NCBI GenBank assembly: GCA_013399855.1
Contig: VXAY01002914.1
Coordinates: 51,157 to 115,156, forward strand
Origin: Oxyruncus cristatus
Taxonomy: Eukaryota; Chordata; Aves; Passeriformes; Cotingidae
Direction: 5' to 3'
DNA length: 64,000 nt
The position numbers were made by a program, and so were the translations under genes. Below, in pieces: positions 12,801-23,066 of the stretch. Within the stretch, counting starts at the first letter, position 1. Each line of letters opens with the position of its first letter. The notes beneath the pieces are model-generated. The model saw only the letters and a list, made by a program, of their open reading frames with translations, was not told where the DNA came from and did not search any database.

Positions 12801-14668
12801 TGCGTGTGCTGAGTAGTTATTTTCATTGATTATTTTACTATAGAATTATTATATAACCATTTTGCATGGGATCGCAACTTTTGTAGTCATTTTAGGAAGC
12901 GGGGAATCAGATGTTATTATGCATGTTATATAACATCAGATGTTATATTATTGCATGTTATTATTTATTATTGTACGATATTAAAATGCTATCACTATAA
13001 TTGTCTTGTTGAAGTCTATTTTCCAGATATTCAACATTGGGAACCAATAAGAAAGTTATATAAGATAATAGGATCTTTTACCAAAATTTCTGACTTTTTA
13101 TTTTAGTTGTTTGTCCCTACTCTCCATTTACCTAAATTCATATGTTTCATATGCTTACTATTATCTCATTAAAATGAGAGGGAAAATTATGAAGAAGGAA
13201 AATCTTTTGTTTGTAATTCCACTATACTACACCATCTATAATTTTTCTTCTGTGATTTTTTGTCCTTCATTGCCAATTTATCACCTGTATGATTTAGTCT
13301 TTTGAAAGTAAATTTTTAGTTCAGCTAAGCTATCATCAGAAGGCCCTTTTCCAAGGACTGGTGTGCTGAACGAATTTCAGCACATATGTTATTGTTGAGG
13401 TTGTGAGTTTGGGTTTTGTTTTTGTTTCAGTACAGGTCTGAAATGCTGATTTTGTTAGCAAAATGCAAATCCCTCTCATAAAATAGAATCTTTATCTGTG
13501 TGCCTTAATGTATTTAATAAATAGTCCAAAGTTAAACAGATCCAGATGCTTACTGCTATTTTATGTGACAGTATTGCAAGAATTGATATGTTCTGTTTTG
13601 TGAGAGCAGCCTTCTGCTCAGATACACCATCCTCCTCGCTGATTTTTAGTTGTGTCTAGACTGCATTTCACTGTAGATGGAGCTGTATCACACATAAAAC
13701 CAATGGAAAAACCTATTAAATTTGCCATTGGCCGTTAAGGGATCTAAATCACAATGAAGAAAAACCTTCGATAGTTGTCATCTTGCAGGCAGAACAGTGG
13801 CAAAGGCAAAGCCAAGAAATCATGTGAGTGACCCCAGGAGGCTCCTCTCTTTAGGAATGTTGGTATTAGAAATGCCCAGTAAGCAGATGTTACAGTGCCA
13901 GTGCCACCAAGTCTGCCTTCCCTGCTCGGAAACAAAAAGGAATTATGAAACATCCTCTCACAGAAAAGAGACTGTGTCGCTGGGAGAGGTGAAAGTCACT
14001 GCAAATTACAGGCTGCCAAACATTGTGTCATTTTAAAACCACTGGTAGATTTCCTTCTTTGCATTTTGGATAACAGAAGTTGGGAGACTGTAAGTAGAAG
14101 GACTGCATTTTCCTTTGGTTTATTCCTTTCAAGTTGGCCACTTACACAAGCACAAATTAAGTGTCAAGTTGCACATTGGCTGTTCTGATTTCGTATTGCA
14201 TTTACACTCCCTTTGCAGTGGTGAAATACCCACTCGCATTGGTGACACCAGATCAATCAGCAGCAAGAAAAGCTGGTTATGCCTCTGAGAAGTGGGGAGT
14301 GAGACAGAGGACACATGGAAACCCTGCATGGCTGGTTAGGTGTCCTTTGATGCTGACAGTGTGGACTGAGTCTCTCCCATTTATCATAAGAATGGCAGTG
14401 ATTTTCTGCTTGTATGGAGTAATCGAGGCATTTTTCTCATTCTGTTCCCTCTGAATCTCCAGGGTTTCCAAAACAACCCCACACAGTTTTAGAAGAAGCA
14501 CTTGAAACAAGAAATTCTGGCACTTTGGACATTGAGGAAAGAAAGCACAGTACAGAGGAGAGGCAATGGAGTAAGAAACGCAGAACTAACACTGCTATAA
14601 GACATAAAAAGTGTTAAGGTGTTGAAATATTTTCTGGCTACAGGTTGAAAACAGCACAGAAAGCCAAC
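9831..14668. other. unique noncoding stretch
   Basis: No repeats or exons are recognised beyond homopolymers (T15 at 11075-11089). The 12370-12610 part is richer in CpG than its neighbours (about 11 CpG in 240 bp). The 12900-12975 part is an AT-rich stretch with repeated ATGTTAT words and a 14-bp perfect palindrome (ATGTTATATAACAT). Open frames do not exceed 97 codons, apart from one that runs into the CR1 copy at 14669. Confidence 0.5.
12370..12610. promoter_or_regulatory. weak CpG-enriched patch
   Basis: About 11 CpG dinucleotides fall in 240 bp of roughly balanced composition, against a CpG-poor background on both sides. No TATA box, exon or splice junction is evident. An 80-codon plus frame (12379-12621) spans it without recognisable domains. 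It could be an enhancer or a relic of GC-rich repeat. Confidence 0.2.
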
Positions 14669-15262
14669 TGCACGCTGGGCTGATCCCCCAGCGGGGGCAG
14701 CAGGGCAGGGGGGGATTCTGCCCCTCTGCCCCTCAGGGGAGACCCCCCTGCAGAGCTGCTCCAGCCCTGGGAACAGCACAGCAAGGCCATGGAGCTGCTG
14801 GAGAGAGGCCAGAGGAGGCCCCAAGAGGATCAGAGGGCTGGAGCAGCTCTGCTGGGAGGAAAGGCTAGAAGAGCTGGGATTGTTCAGCCTGGAGAGGAGA
14901 AGCTTTGGGGTGACCCAATTGTGGCCTTGCAGGGCCTGAAGGGGATGACAAAAAAGAGGGAGAGAGACTATTCGGAAGGACCTGGAGTGCCAGGACAAGA
15001 GGGAATGGCTTCCCACTGCCAGAGGACAGGGTGAGATGGGATATTGGGAAGGAGTTGTTCCCTGTGAGGGTGGGGAGGCCCTGGCCCAGGTTGCCCAGAG
15101 AAGCTGTGGCTGCCCCTGGATCCCTGGAAGTGTCCAAGGCCAGGTGGGATGAGACTTGGAGCAACCTGGGCTGGTGGAAGGTGTCCCTGCCCATGGCAGG
15201 GGGTGGAATGGGGTGATCTTTCAGGTCTCTTCCAACTCAAACTATTCTATGATTCTATGGTT
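14669..15262 (+). mobile_element. CR1 LINE, 5'-truncated, 3' end present
   Basis: The copy runs from late ORF2/3' region (GGAGAGAGGCCAGAGGAGG, then TTCAGCCTGGAGAGGAGAAG) through GTGAGGGTGGGGAGGCCCTG to the terminal CTTCCAACTCAAAC and a short TTCTATGATTCTATGG tail at about 15245-15262. That order is the CR1 3' end in sense orientation. The ORF2 part is frameshifted and cannot encode a working reverse transcriptase. It is similar along its last 280 bp to the copy at 60621-60910, so both belong to one subfamily. Antisense open frames of 175 and 109 codons across it are not genes. Confidence 0.9.
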
Positions 15263-15980
15263 ACACACAGAGAGCTCCAATCACCTCGTTATCATCCATC
15301 CCCTTGATATAACTGTATTTGTTTGCCCATTTTTCAGTCAGACAAGTTTTTTCTTCAGCTTGACCCTCATTCTTCCATCTTTTTATACATTTGTAAATGC
15401 TGTGTTCACATTAACTGAAGTTTAATATTATAAAAAATTCCTAGCTCAGTTTCATTTCTCAAAAGTCTTGTTTTAACTTTCAGATGCTGAAAATTCCTCA
15501 GGTAGAAGAGTTGAGCTTTTGTTTGCAACTCTGGTAGAATGGGCCATCTGTCTCTCTCAGCCAGTTCCCTCTAGAAAGTAGGATTTTAAAGGTCCTGTGT
15601 CTACAATGGTACAGAAGACAAGATATTTCTTTCTGAGATTTATGTTTTCTAAAAGCACTAAAGAGGTGGGATAAAAGTGGAGAGTAGAAATGGCTTGAGA
15701 AGAAACTTGTTCTAAATATTTAAGCCTTGTGTTATTCAGAGCAGAAACGTGGACTTTAATCCCCTGTCATGCTAAAACTGTACAAAGATCCCTGCTTGCT
15801 TAACACAATCCTCATGCACAGTTGTTTAATAGCCGTAAAAAAGGAAGAATCTCCTGGGTGTCTTAAGAATCAGGAGCGTTCACTGGCCCAAAAGTCTCTG
15901 AGTTTCTGTCTCTGAATTTAGATATGCTCTTTTTTGTTAATAGAAAGAAGTAAAACCCCAATAAATGAGCTGTCCCATGG
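15263..15980. other. unique noncoding stretch between CR1 and LTR
   Basis: AT-rich sequence with no recognised repeat or exon. It ends in CATGG, the left copy of the target duplication of the following LTR. Confidence 0.5.
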
Positions 15981-17210
15981 TGTCATGGGTTCAAGTGGTG
16001 GAAATTTGGGTAATAGGGGGCCATAGAGATGATTTCAGTTAGAAGCTGCTGGAAGCTTTTGCTGTTCTATGACAAAGCCAATGTCAGCCAGCTCCAGGAT
16101 GGACTTCCTACCATTGAACCAATTAGATGCACTTCTGTGTATCAACATATTTAGGAACACAGGAAAAGAAAGTCTGTGTCACAGAAGAAGTTCCAGGCCA
16201 GAGACAACATGAGATAGCAACGTATACTCCAAGGTCAGTGTAGCAGGAGGGGTGAGGAGAGGCCCAGGGGCCTCCCTCTCCTCCTCCAGCAGGGGAAAAT
16301 CTTAAAGCTCAGACCCCTGCAACCTGTGGAAGATTATTGGGGTGAGGAGAGGAGCCTACACTGGAGCAGGTGGATGCATGAGGAAGCTGTGACCCCTGTG
16401 GGAGGCCTAAGATGAAACAGTCCTGCAGGAGACCTGTGGCCCATGGAGAGGGAAACCTACGCTGGAGCAAGTTGTCCCGGGTAGGACTTGTAGTCCCAGT
16501 GGGTGATCCACGCTGGTGCAGCTCATTTGTGAGCAGGACAGCAGATTATGAAAGAACTGTTGCCCAAGGGTGGACTGACGCTGCAGAAGTCCATCAAGGA
16601 CTGTCTCCCATGGGAAGGGACCCCACAGGAAACAGGGGGAGGACTCAAAGCCATTATGCCCCTGTAAGCCGTGGCAAAGACTGTGGCGAAGCAAGATGTC
16701 CCCTTGCAGTCCATAAAAGACCATTGGAGTGGAGCAGTGACCGGACTGCACCCCCATGGAGCAGTGACCCCCCCAGGACAGTGAACTGGGAAGAGTCAGC
16801 ATCTAAGAGATGGATTTTGACAGCGGCGAAGGCAGCCGGTGACTGTGACTTCCCCCCCCCATCCCTTCTCCCTGCACTGCAGGAGGGAGGAGGGAGGCCT
16901 TGGAATGAAGGGTGAAGGAAGGTGTTTTGTTTTAAGACTGTTTTATTCTTTTATTCTTTAGTTCTTATTCTGTTAGCAATGAATTCCACTTCTGGGTTAA
17001 GTTTGTTAGCAATAAATTTAAGTTCTATCCCCTTCAAGCCTGTTTCACCCGTGATCAGTAAGTGACTTCTCCCAGCTCTTATCTTTACTCAGGAATGCTT
17101 TAACCTTTTTCTCCTCTTCTCTGAGAAGAGCAGAGGGGGGGAGGAAAAACGAAGTGAATGCAGCGGTTTTTAGTGGGTGCTCAGCATTTAGCCAGAGTCT
17201 AACCATCACA
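15981..17210 (+). mobile_element. complete ERVL solo LTR with 5-bp target duplication
   Basis: It starts TGTCATGGGTT and ends CTAACCATCACA, with the perfect 5-bp duplication CATGG at 15976-15980 and 17211-17215. Five bp is the usual ERVL duplication length. The inner part is an array of diverged units around CTGGAGCAG and CCCATGG, followed by a purine-rich tract. A TTTTATTCTTTTATTC block comes next, then AATAAA at 17011-17016, and about 190 bp later the 3' end. This order is that of the widespread avian ERVL LTR. No internal retroviral genes are left, so two LTRs have recombined to one. The open frames of 167 codons (plus) and 131 codons (minus) inside it are by-products of the GC-rich array. 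Confidence 0.92.
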
Positions 17211-17397
17211 CATGGGTTTCCAGGTGTTCTTCTGATTTTAAACACCAGCCATGTTCTTGTTACAGAAGTGTGTTCCATTGTAGTGAATTTATTTCTTGAA
17301 GAGTTGACTATCTTGATTACTCCTTAAAAATGTGTGTTGATGCCAGGAGGCTGTGAACTGGTGGCTGAGAAACTTTGTCTTAGCGGTTTTGTGTTTA

Positions 17398-17470
17398 TCA
17401 TAGAATCCCGAAATGGTTTGAGTTTGAAGGGACCTTAAAAATCACCTAATTCTACCCCCTCTGGTGGTTG
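17398..17470 (-). mobile_element. CR1 LINE 3' end, antisense
   Basis: TCATAGAATCCCGAAATGG, then GTTTGAAGGGACCTTAAAAATCACC, is the reverse complement of the CR1 3' terminus. Similarity fades after about 17470. A CTCF-like core (17454-17467) lies at the decayed edge. Confidence 0.75.
17454..17467 (-). promoter_or_regulatory. CTCF-like core
   Basis: On the minus strand CCACCAGAGGGGGT agrees with CCASYAGRKGGCRS at 12 of 14 positions, including the first eleven. It sits in or beside old CR1 sequence. Candidate only. Confidence 0.35.
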
Positions 17471-17639
17471 ATTTATAACTTTATGTCAGTGTGGTGCTCT
17501 CAAGTGGCTTCTGGAGGTCCTAGCAGAGCAAGGGAAATGGAACCCAGCCTTTCGGTTAGTGCATCATAGCCTGAGCATTGTCTTTATCAACATTGTGTTG
17601 CATTCATATGGTTAGTGTTGTAATCGTGTTTTGAGATCC

Positions 17640-17920
17640 CCAGTCAGGTCCTTAGTATGTTTGGACATTGGTTTTTCTCCCCCAAATGGGTTATTCTTTT
17701 AAGAGAGTTTGGGGGTTTTGGTTGCTTTGTTTTGCGTTACATTGAATTTAGTCTCTTTGATTTCAGACCAGTTCCCTGATCTGTGATTTTGAATTCTGTT
17801 TTTGTACTCCAGAGTGTTTACAGTCTGTCCCAGCTTGGAGTCATCCGTGGGTTTTATTAATATATTCTACATTCCAGCATCTAAGCCTTTGGCAAAACTG
17901 AGAACAGAAGTAGGGCCCTG
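17640..17920 (-). mobile_element. possible very old CR1 ORF2 sequence, antisense
   Basis: CCCAGCTTGGAGTCATCCG, a diverged spacer, and then CAGAAGTAGGGCCCTG follow the order of the antisense CR1 ORF2 region (CAGCTTGGTGTCATC, then ACAGGACTGGCCC). It would belong with the 3' end at 17398. Divergence is high and I cannot align it properly by eye. Confidence 0.3.
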
Positions 17921-19355
17921 TTTGAAATGCCTTTCGTCTGTTAAGGTGGCTTAGGTGGCATTGCTTGTCTTGGAACAGGCTGCCCGGTGGGAAGCAGAGG
18001 CAACTTTAGTTGGAAGATTGAAAAACGCTGATTTTGTCCCTCAATAAAGTTGGACAAATGAATCAGCCTGACTCACCAGTCATGTAGCCCCTATCTTAAC
18101 CCTTTTTGCTCATGTGATTGGAGAATAAGTCGTTATTTGTGGGCATTTGACATTTTTAAGACTGGTATAAGTGGTCAGCACCCGTTACACCAGTGGGGGT
18201 GGGAGGTCAACAAACATGAGTGAGTGAGCAGCCAGCACTGCTGCCAGAGCTGTGCACAGTGCTGAACACCAAACTGCCCTGCCTCTGGCTGGACCTGGCA
18301 CTTCACACTTGCAGCGCAGTTTTTTCTGGCATCTGCTGTGTGCTGATGGTGAATCACACAGGTGGGAAGGTGCATTTTCTTTTTAAAACATATCAGACTG
18401 TACCTAAGCTGTTCCAAATGTGGAAGACCAGCAGCACTGCAGTAATTTACGCCAGCCCAAATTCACATTTTTACCTCTGTAGTGTTTCACAGGATGGATT
18501 TTTCCCCAACTTTGAACTATTGATTTATACACAACGTACGTTATGCTTCCAACATTTTTTTGTTGTCTGGCTTTCTTTCTGCCGTCTGGTTTGTTGTTGC
18601 TCAGTCAGGCGTGCTGCGGCAATCTGCTTGGCCTGGAGTGATTTGAATGGCACAAATGCAGCGCTGCTGGTCTCAGGCAGCGCTCCAGCGGCGTGTCTGT
18701 GGGTTTGGTGCGCAGGTGCTGGCTGTTGGCACCTGTGCATCGACACTGATGAGCTCATTCCATGGTGTGTGCAGCCTGTTTCCATGTGTCCTTGCGCAGC
18801 GAGGCCGAGGCACGGGATGAGAACTCGTTGAGCGAAGTCCAAAGATGGATTTCTCGTGCAGTGACAGGAAATGACCAAATCGAATGTCTTCGTGGAAGAA
18901 AATATTACGTGAGAATATTGGACTAGTTCTTGCAGCTACATATTTATGAGATCGGTGAATTACTTTAAAACTTTATGTAACGTTATAGTCAAGGATTTAC
19001 TGCAAACTTACGTGTTAACTTCTATTATTTTTAGTCCTAATATCTTATACCAATGTTTCCTTCAACTCTCTCTTCACACAGTAGTTTAATTAAAATACTG
19101 TCATATTTTGACAATCCTTCCAAGTAACCCATCATTTTGGTTTTACTTTTGTTTATACTGAGCAACTGTGAAATACTAAATTATACATTTTGTATGGCTT
19201 CTCGAGTTCTAACAGAAAATCTCTTTTGTCCTGTCTCTCTTTCAATACAAGAATGCAACTAAGAGTATTCACTGGGATTACTATGATTAGCAATGTGATG
19301 AGAATCTGATTGTAAGAAATATGCTAATGTTCAATTTGTTTTTACTGAACCACTT
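17921..19355. other. unique noncoding stretch containing a CpG-rich patch
   Basis: No transposon is recognised. The 18541-18900 part is CpG-rich and is described separately. The flanks are AT-rich with no evident genes. Confidence 0.5.
18220..18900 (+). other. CpG-rich patch with a 203-codon open frame, unassigned
   Basis: From 18541 to 18900 there are about 18 CpG in 360 bp, with 14 of them in 18601-18840, where GC is well above the local level; by eye the observed/expected ratio is near 0.7. A plus-strand frame (18220-18831) stays open for 203 codons, the longest one in the window outside repeats. Its translation is rich in Cys and Trp, has no domain I recognise and no clear splice context, which argues against coding. 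It could be a small CpG island, an enhancer or a decayed exon. Confidence 0.25.
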
Positions 19356-19820
19356 TGATGGTCCGATGCCCAAAAAAGCTCAGTGAAACTGTTTAGAGAC
19401 AGAATTTAGCCTTTAAACAGGAAAGGTATTTATTGCATACAACGCTGGAGAGCTCCCCGGTTCGCACCGGACAAAGAAGCTCTCTCTGGCTTGAGTGAGA
19501 AGTCAGGGGTTTTATACAAATTTTGTGAGGTATTGAAACCTTTCTACATACCTATCAACAAGATTTCGACATCTAATTACAATATTCTACGTGTTAGGGG
19601 CTTGCAAAACTCTCCTTGACTCACTGTTCCTTTATCTCTCCGGATGCCCATTCTATCTTTATTTATGACTACTAGGTTGACCTTCTTGCTATCTTTACTA
19701 GAACAGAACAGAACAAACCATCTCTGCTATATTTCAACGTAAGCAGAAACTCTTTCCCGGTTTCAGGTCTAAAAGGCAATTTATGTGCATTAGTAATAAT
19801 AACTATGAGTCTGTGTTACA
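19356..19820 (-). mobile_element. ERV LTR, minus strand (ERVK/alpharetrovirus-like layout)
   Basis: On the minus strand there is a TATAAAA box (plus TTTTATA at 19510-19516), then about 80 nt later AATAAA (plus TTTATT at 19429-19434). The short R region between them folds into a stem-loop: outer arms GAGAGCT/AGCTCTC, inner arms CCGGT/ACCGG. The U5-like part ends near GGGCATCGGACCATCA. The TATA/hairpin/poly(A) spacing is that of a compact retroviral LTR. The 5' (right) boundary is not clear; TGTAACACAG at 19820 is one possible start, and I found no target duplication. The 19821-19940 part may belong to it or to internal sequence. Confidence 0.55.
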
Positions 19821-20590
19821 GATCTGTCCAAAAGTCCTCTTTGGCAGTGGAGGTGAATTGTTCTTGGAGTTCTATCAATGCTCATGTTGCATTTTCATAG
19901 GTTTAGGTCCCAGTTACTGAGTAAACATAACGAAGTTTAGGTCATGAGTTCACCTGTTCTAAAAAACTAAGCACAGAATTTTCCCTTCCCCCTGCCCCAC
20001 TGTGTGGGGGGGGATGTTTGAAATGGGCAGGCTGGTTTTGCCTTGGGTATTTGACTGACCCAAAACAACTGGCCAGCAGATCAACATTCCAGGCTGATGG
20101 CCTGGGGAGGGGTTAGGAGACTCTTTGGGGGTTTTTTCCCTCTCCTGGAGGGGGGGAACTAGGCACAGTTCGTGCCTGCGGGAACTGAGGGAAGGTGTGG
20201 GTTGGAAAAGAGGGAAGGCTGCTTTGTTCTCAGCCTGGCGGGTTTGTTTGGTTCTTTTTTTTCTCTGGCCCCAGCTTGCTACCCCGTTTCTACCCTTTCC
20301 CTCCCTCTTCCCGCCCGAGTGGACCGGCTTGGACTTCATCGGAGAGGAACTGTTTGGGAAGAGAGAGCCACCCCTGTTTTTTCCCTCCCCTGCTCCCGTG
20401 TTTTTGGCAGCGGTTTCTGTGCACATCAGTGAAGGAAGGGGAAGTCCCAGGGCCAGCAGCAGACCCCGTGACTCCCTTTGGGAAGAACCTTCTTTCTTCT
20501 CTTTCCCCTTCCCGGGGAGGGGGAGGGAAGGGCTCCATTTGGGCCCCCCCAGCACACCCGGGGCACCCACGTGGTGACCACCAGAGCCCA

Positions 20591-20606
20591 ACAGCGCCCC
20601 CTGTCG
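20591..20606 (-). promoter_or_regulatory. CTCF-like core 1 in LTR
   Basis: On the minus strand CCGACAGGGGGCGCTG contains ACAGGGGGCGC, and 12 of 14 core positions agree with CCASYAGRKGGCRS. It is part of a duplicated CCAACAGCGCCCCC unit inside the LTR. Confidence 0.35.
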
Positions 20607-20638
20607 GCCACCCCCAAGCACTGCAGGTTCTGCCATCC

Positions 20639-20658
20639 AACAGCGCCCCCCGCTGACC
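20639..20658 (-). promoter_or_regulatory. CTCF-like core 2 in LTR
   Basis: The second CCAACAGCGCCCCC unit, 48 bp after the first. On the minus strand TCAGCGGGGGGCGC agrees with CCASYAGRKGGCRS at 12 of 14 positions. Same strand as core 1. Confidence 0.3.
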
Positions 20659-20945
20659 ATGGTTAGAATTGCACCAAAAAGCACAAACTGAACTGTTCAC
20701 TTTTCATTGAAAGGGATTTTTGGGTATAGGGTTATTGTTCAGCTGGGGGTTTGTTTCGTGTTCTTTTGTTGTTCTACCAATACACACATATCCTTTCATA
20801 AAGGGCTGTTATTTTTCCTTTCTCCACACTTTCTCAATTGGAGTCTCTTAATTTTGGATTTACAATTGCTTAGAGGGAGGAGTTTTGGTCTTCCGTATAA
20901 CTCATCCTCCTTAGCAAAACACTTCTGTCTCATTAAACTGAGACA

Positions 20946-22654
20946 TTAAGCCACAATTTTCCAAATTTGCAGCTCTGTTCCTGTTTTAGACGTCTCTCTG
21001 TGATGGTGATGTCTCTATGCTGCTGCCAACCATTGTCTTTCCAGGTGAGCGTTAGCAGGTCCCTGTTCAGGCCTTGATGTAGAGGTGAAGGAGCAGGGAC
21101 TCAGGAGACAGAAATCTCTGAGGATCCAGGGATGGGATCCCAGGCTGGGGAGGTAGAGCCACATCTAAAGGGAATAGGAGAAGACAGACTAGGAAGCTGG
21201 AGCCCCAGTTTGGGTTACACAGTGGGAAGAAAGGTTGAGTTGTGATGCTGAGGTCCCGTCTTTAGGAAGGGAAGAACTGCAGACTCATCTCTCTGTGTAA
21301 CTGTATACTGTTAATTCATATGGTCCTGGATCTTGCTTGTAAACACAGAAAAAAAAAATTACTAGTATGAGTTTGTTTTACTGCTTCATTCATTCACAAA
21401 TGCCTCCTACAATGACTGATAGAGAAGATAGAAATTAAATATTTATCCAAGCAAACAAAACAGCTACTGCATTTCAGATGGTGTCAGCTCAGTACTGGTT
21501 GGAGTGTCTGAACCTTTGTATTTTATGTCAGAAATTTACTTTAAAATATATATGAGCATCAGGGTTTTTTGGGTGGCTTTGGGAGAAGCTGTTAACATCT
21601 TTGCCCATCTTGCTCAGGATGTGCACACACGCACACACACACCTGTGCACACACAACCCCGTTTCTGAAATAGTTTGCATTTTGTTCCACATTCTAGAGG
21701 AGTGACTTTCAGACAGAGGACCTAGTAGGTGATCCCTGAGATATTTGCAATCAAAGCTGTTCATAAAACCCGGGAGGTGAATGTATGTGCAAGGTTGAGG
21801 GGTTTCTGTTTTTCCTTCAGATCACAGGGGGAATCACTGTGGGTGTTCACTGTGAGCTGGGTGTGCGAGAGGGGACTTAATAATGACCTTTCTTGCAATG
21901 TTGAGACAGAGAAGAACCTGATATTTTTTGAGATTTTTGTGTGAGAACTACCATACATCCGGTGGAACTGAGCAATTGGCTTTTGTGTTTCACACTGTGT
22001 TTTCACCTCGCTGTGAATGAAAGTAGTACGAAGTCGCTGGTCATATGGAGGATTATTGGGGTCTCCCCAGTGGAAGTGGTCTAAACTGGTAGGAATAAGC
22101 CGTTTCCTGTGAAACAACAGGGAAGATAAAAGCACTAGAAAAGGTAACTCCAGTTGGGAAAGGCTGTACCTCACAGTGCCACAGGTTCTCGTATGCATTG
22201 CATCCTTTTTGAGTACAGGAACCACTGCAGTTGCCACTGAACAGGCAACCCAGAACTCCTCCTAGATATGTGTCCCAATATTTTTTCCTTACACCGGCTC
22301 TTATCTGACTTAGGAAAGCTGACCAAGATAGTATTGGGCATAGTTACTTTTTTGTTGGATTGGCTCACGGAAGCTAATCTCTGGGAAAACCTGGAGTGGC
22401 TGCATCTGCAGGAGGGTATCTTTGGAGCTGCTGGGAAGGAAGCATTAGTCGAGACACCCCTTTATTAGCCTGTTCTTTTTCAGCAGCTAACTATTAGACT
22501 GACTTAAAAGCACTGCTAGATTGTACACTCACGATGTTCCCACATTGCTGATCATTTTTTTCTTCTCCCAGTGGTTTCTTGGAGGGCAGAGTGTCCTGCC
22601 ACTGCAATCCTGCTGCAAGGGCTGTCCTGAGTTTCTCAATTAACTGTACTTTAG
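20946..22654. other. unique noncoding stretch
   Basis: No family is recognised. A short CA-rich microsatellite lies at 21621-21655. The longest frame (21761-22237, minus, 158 codons) has no recognisable domain. Confidence 0.45.
21621..21655. repeat. interrupted CA microsatellite
   Basis: CACACACGCACACACACACC followed by TGTGCACACACA, an impure dinucleotide repeat of about 35 bp. Confidence 0.85.
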
Positions 22655-23052
22655 CAGGATATCAATCATGGTTTGGGTTGGAAGGGACATTAAAGTTCAT
22701 CCCATCCCACCCCCTGCCATGGGCAGGGACACCTTCCACTGGCCCAGGTTGCTCCAAGCCCCGTCCAACCTGGCCTTGGACACTTCCAGGGATCCAGGGG
22801 CAGCCTCAGCTTCTCTGGGCAACCTGTGCCAGGGTCTCCCCACCCTCACAGGGATGATTTTTTTTCCCAATATCCCACCTAACCCTGCCCTCTGGCAGTT
22901 TGAGTCTGTTTCCTCTCGTCCCGTCCCTCCATCCCTTGTCCAAAGTCCCTCTCCAGCTCTCCTGGAGACCCCTTAGGCCCTGGAAGGGGCTCTAAGGGCC
23001 CCTTGGAGCCTTCTCTTCTCCAGGCTGAACAGCCCCAGCTCTCTCAGCCTGT
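22655..23052 (-). mobile_element. CR1 LINE, antisense, about 400 bp
   Basis: The copy starts at TCATGGTTTGGGTTGGAAGG, runs through GCCATGGGCAGGGACACC and CTGGCCTTGGACACTTCC, and reaches CTTCTCTTCTCCAGGCTGA and CTCTCAGCCTGTC. That is the CR1 3' region on the minus strand, truncated on its 5' side at about 23052. Both ORF2 remnants and 3' UTR are noncoding now. Plus-strand frames of 92 and 102 codons over it are shadows. Confidence 0.92.
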
Positions 23053-23066
23053 CAAATACTGTCAGC

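Larger units (their letters stand above)
19941..20945 (+). mobile_element. ERVL-type solo LTR, about 1.0 kb
   Basis: It starts GTCATGAGTTCACCTGTTC (the first T of TGTCATG is mutated or lost) and ends TTAAACTGAGACA. A CATAAA poly(A)-signal variant lies at 20797-20802. The flanks TTTAG (19936-19940) and TTAAG (20946-20950) agree at 4 of 5 positions, so a decayed 5-bp duplication is possible. It is the full-length sister of the truncated copy at 36355-36969 (shared TTTTGCCTTGGGTATTTGAC and CAGGCTGATGGCCTGGGGAG). The middle is a purine/pyrimidine-biased GC-rich tract that creates misleading open frames of up to 241 codons on the minus strand. Two CTCF-like cores lie in its 3' half. Confidence 0.8.

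Noticed and set aside
14489..15016. 175-codon minus-strand open frame
   Set aside because: Mostly antisense to a CR1 copy.
16412..16915. 167-codon plus-strand open frame
   Set aside because: Falls in the internal array of the ERVL LTR at 15981-17210.
19959..20684. 241-codon minus-strand open frame, the longest in the window
   Set aside because: It lies wholly within the ERVL-type LTR at 19941-20945, is low complexity (G/P/K-rich), and its sister LTR shows the same biased composition with different frames.
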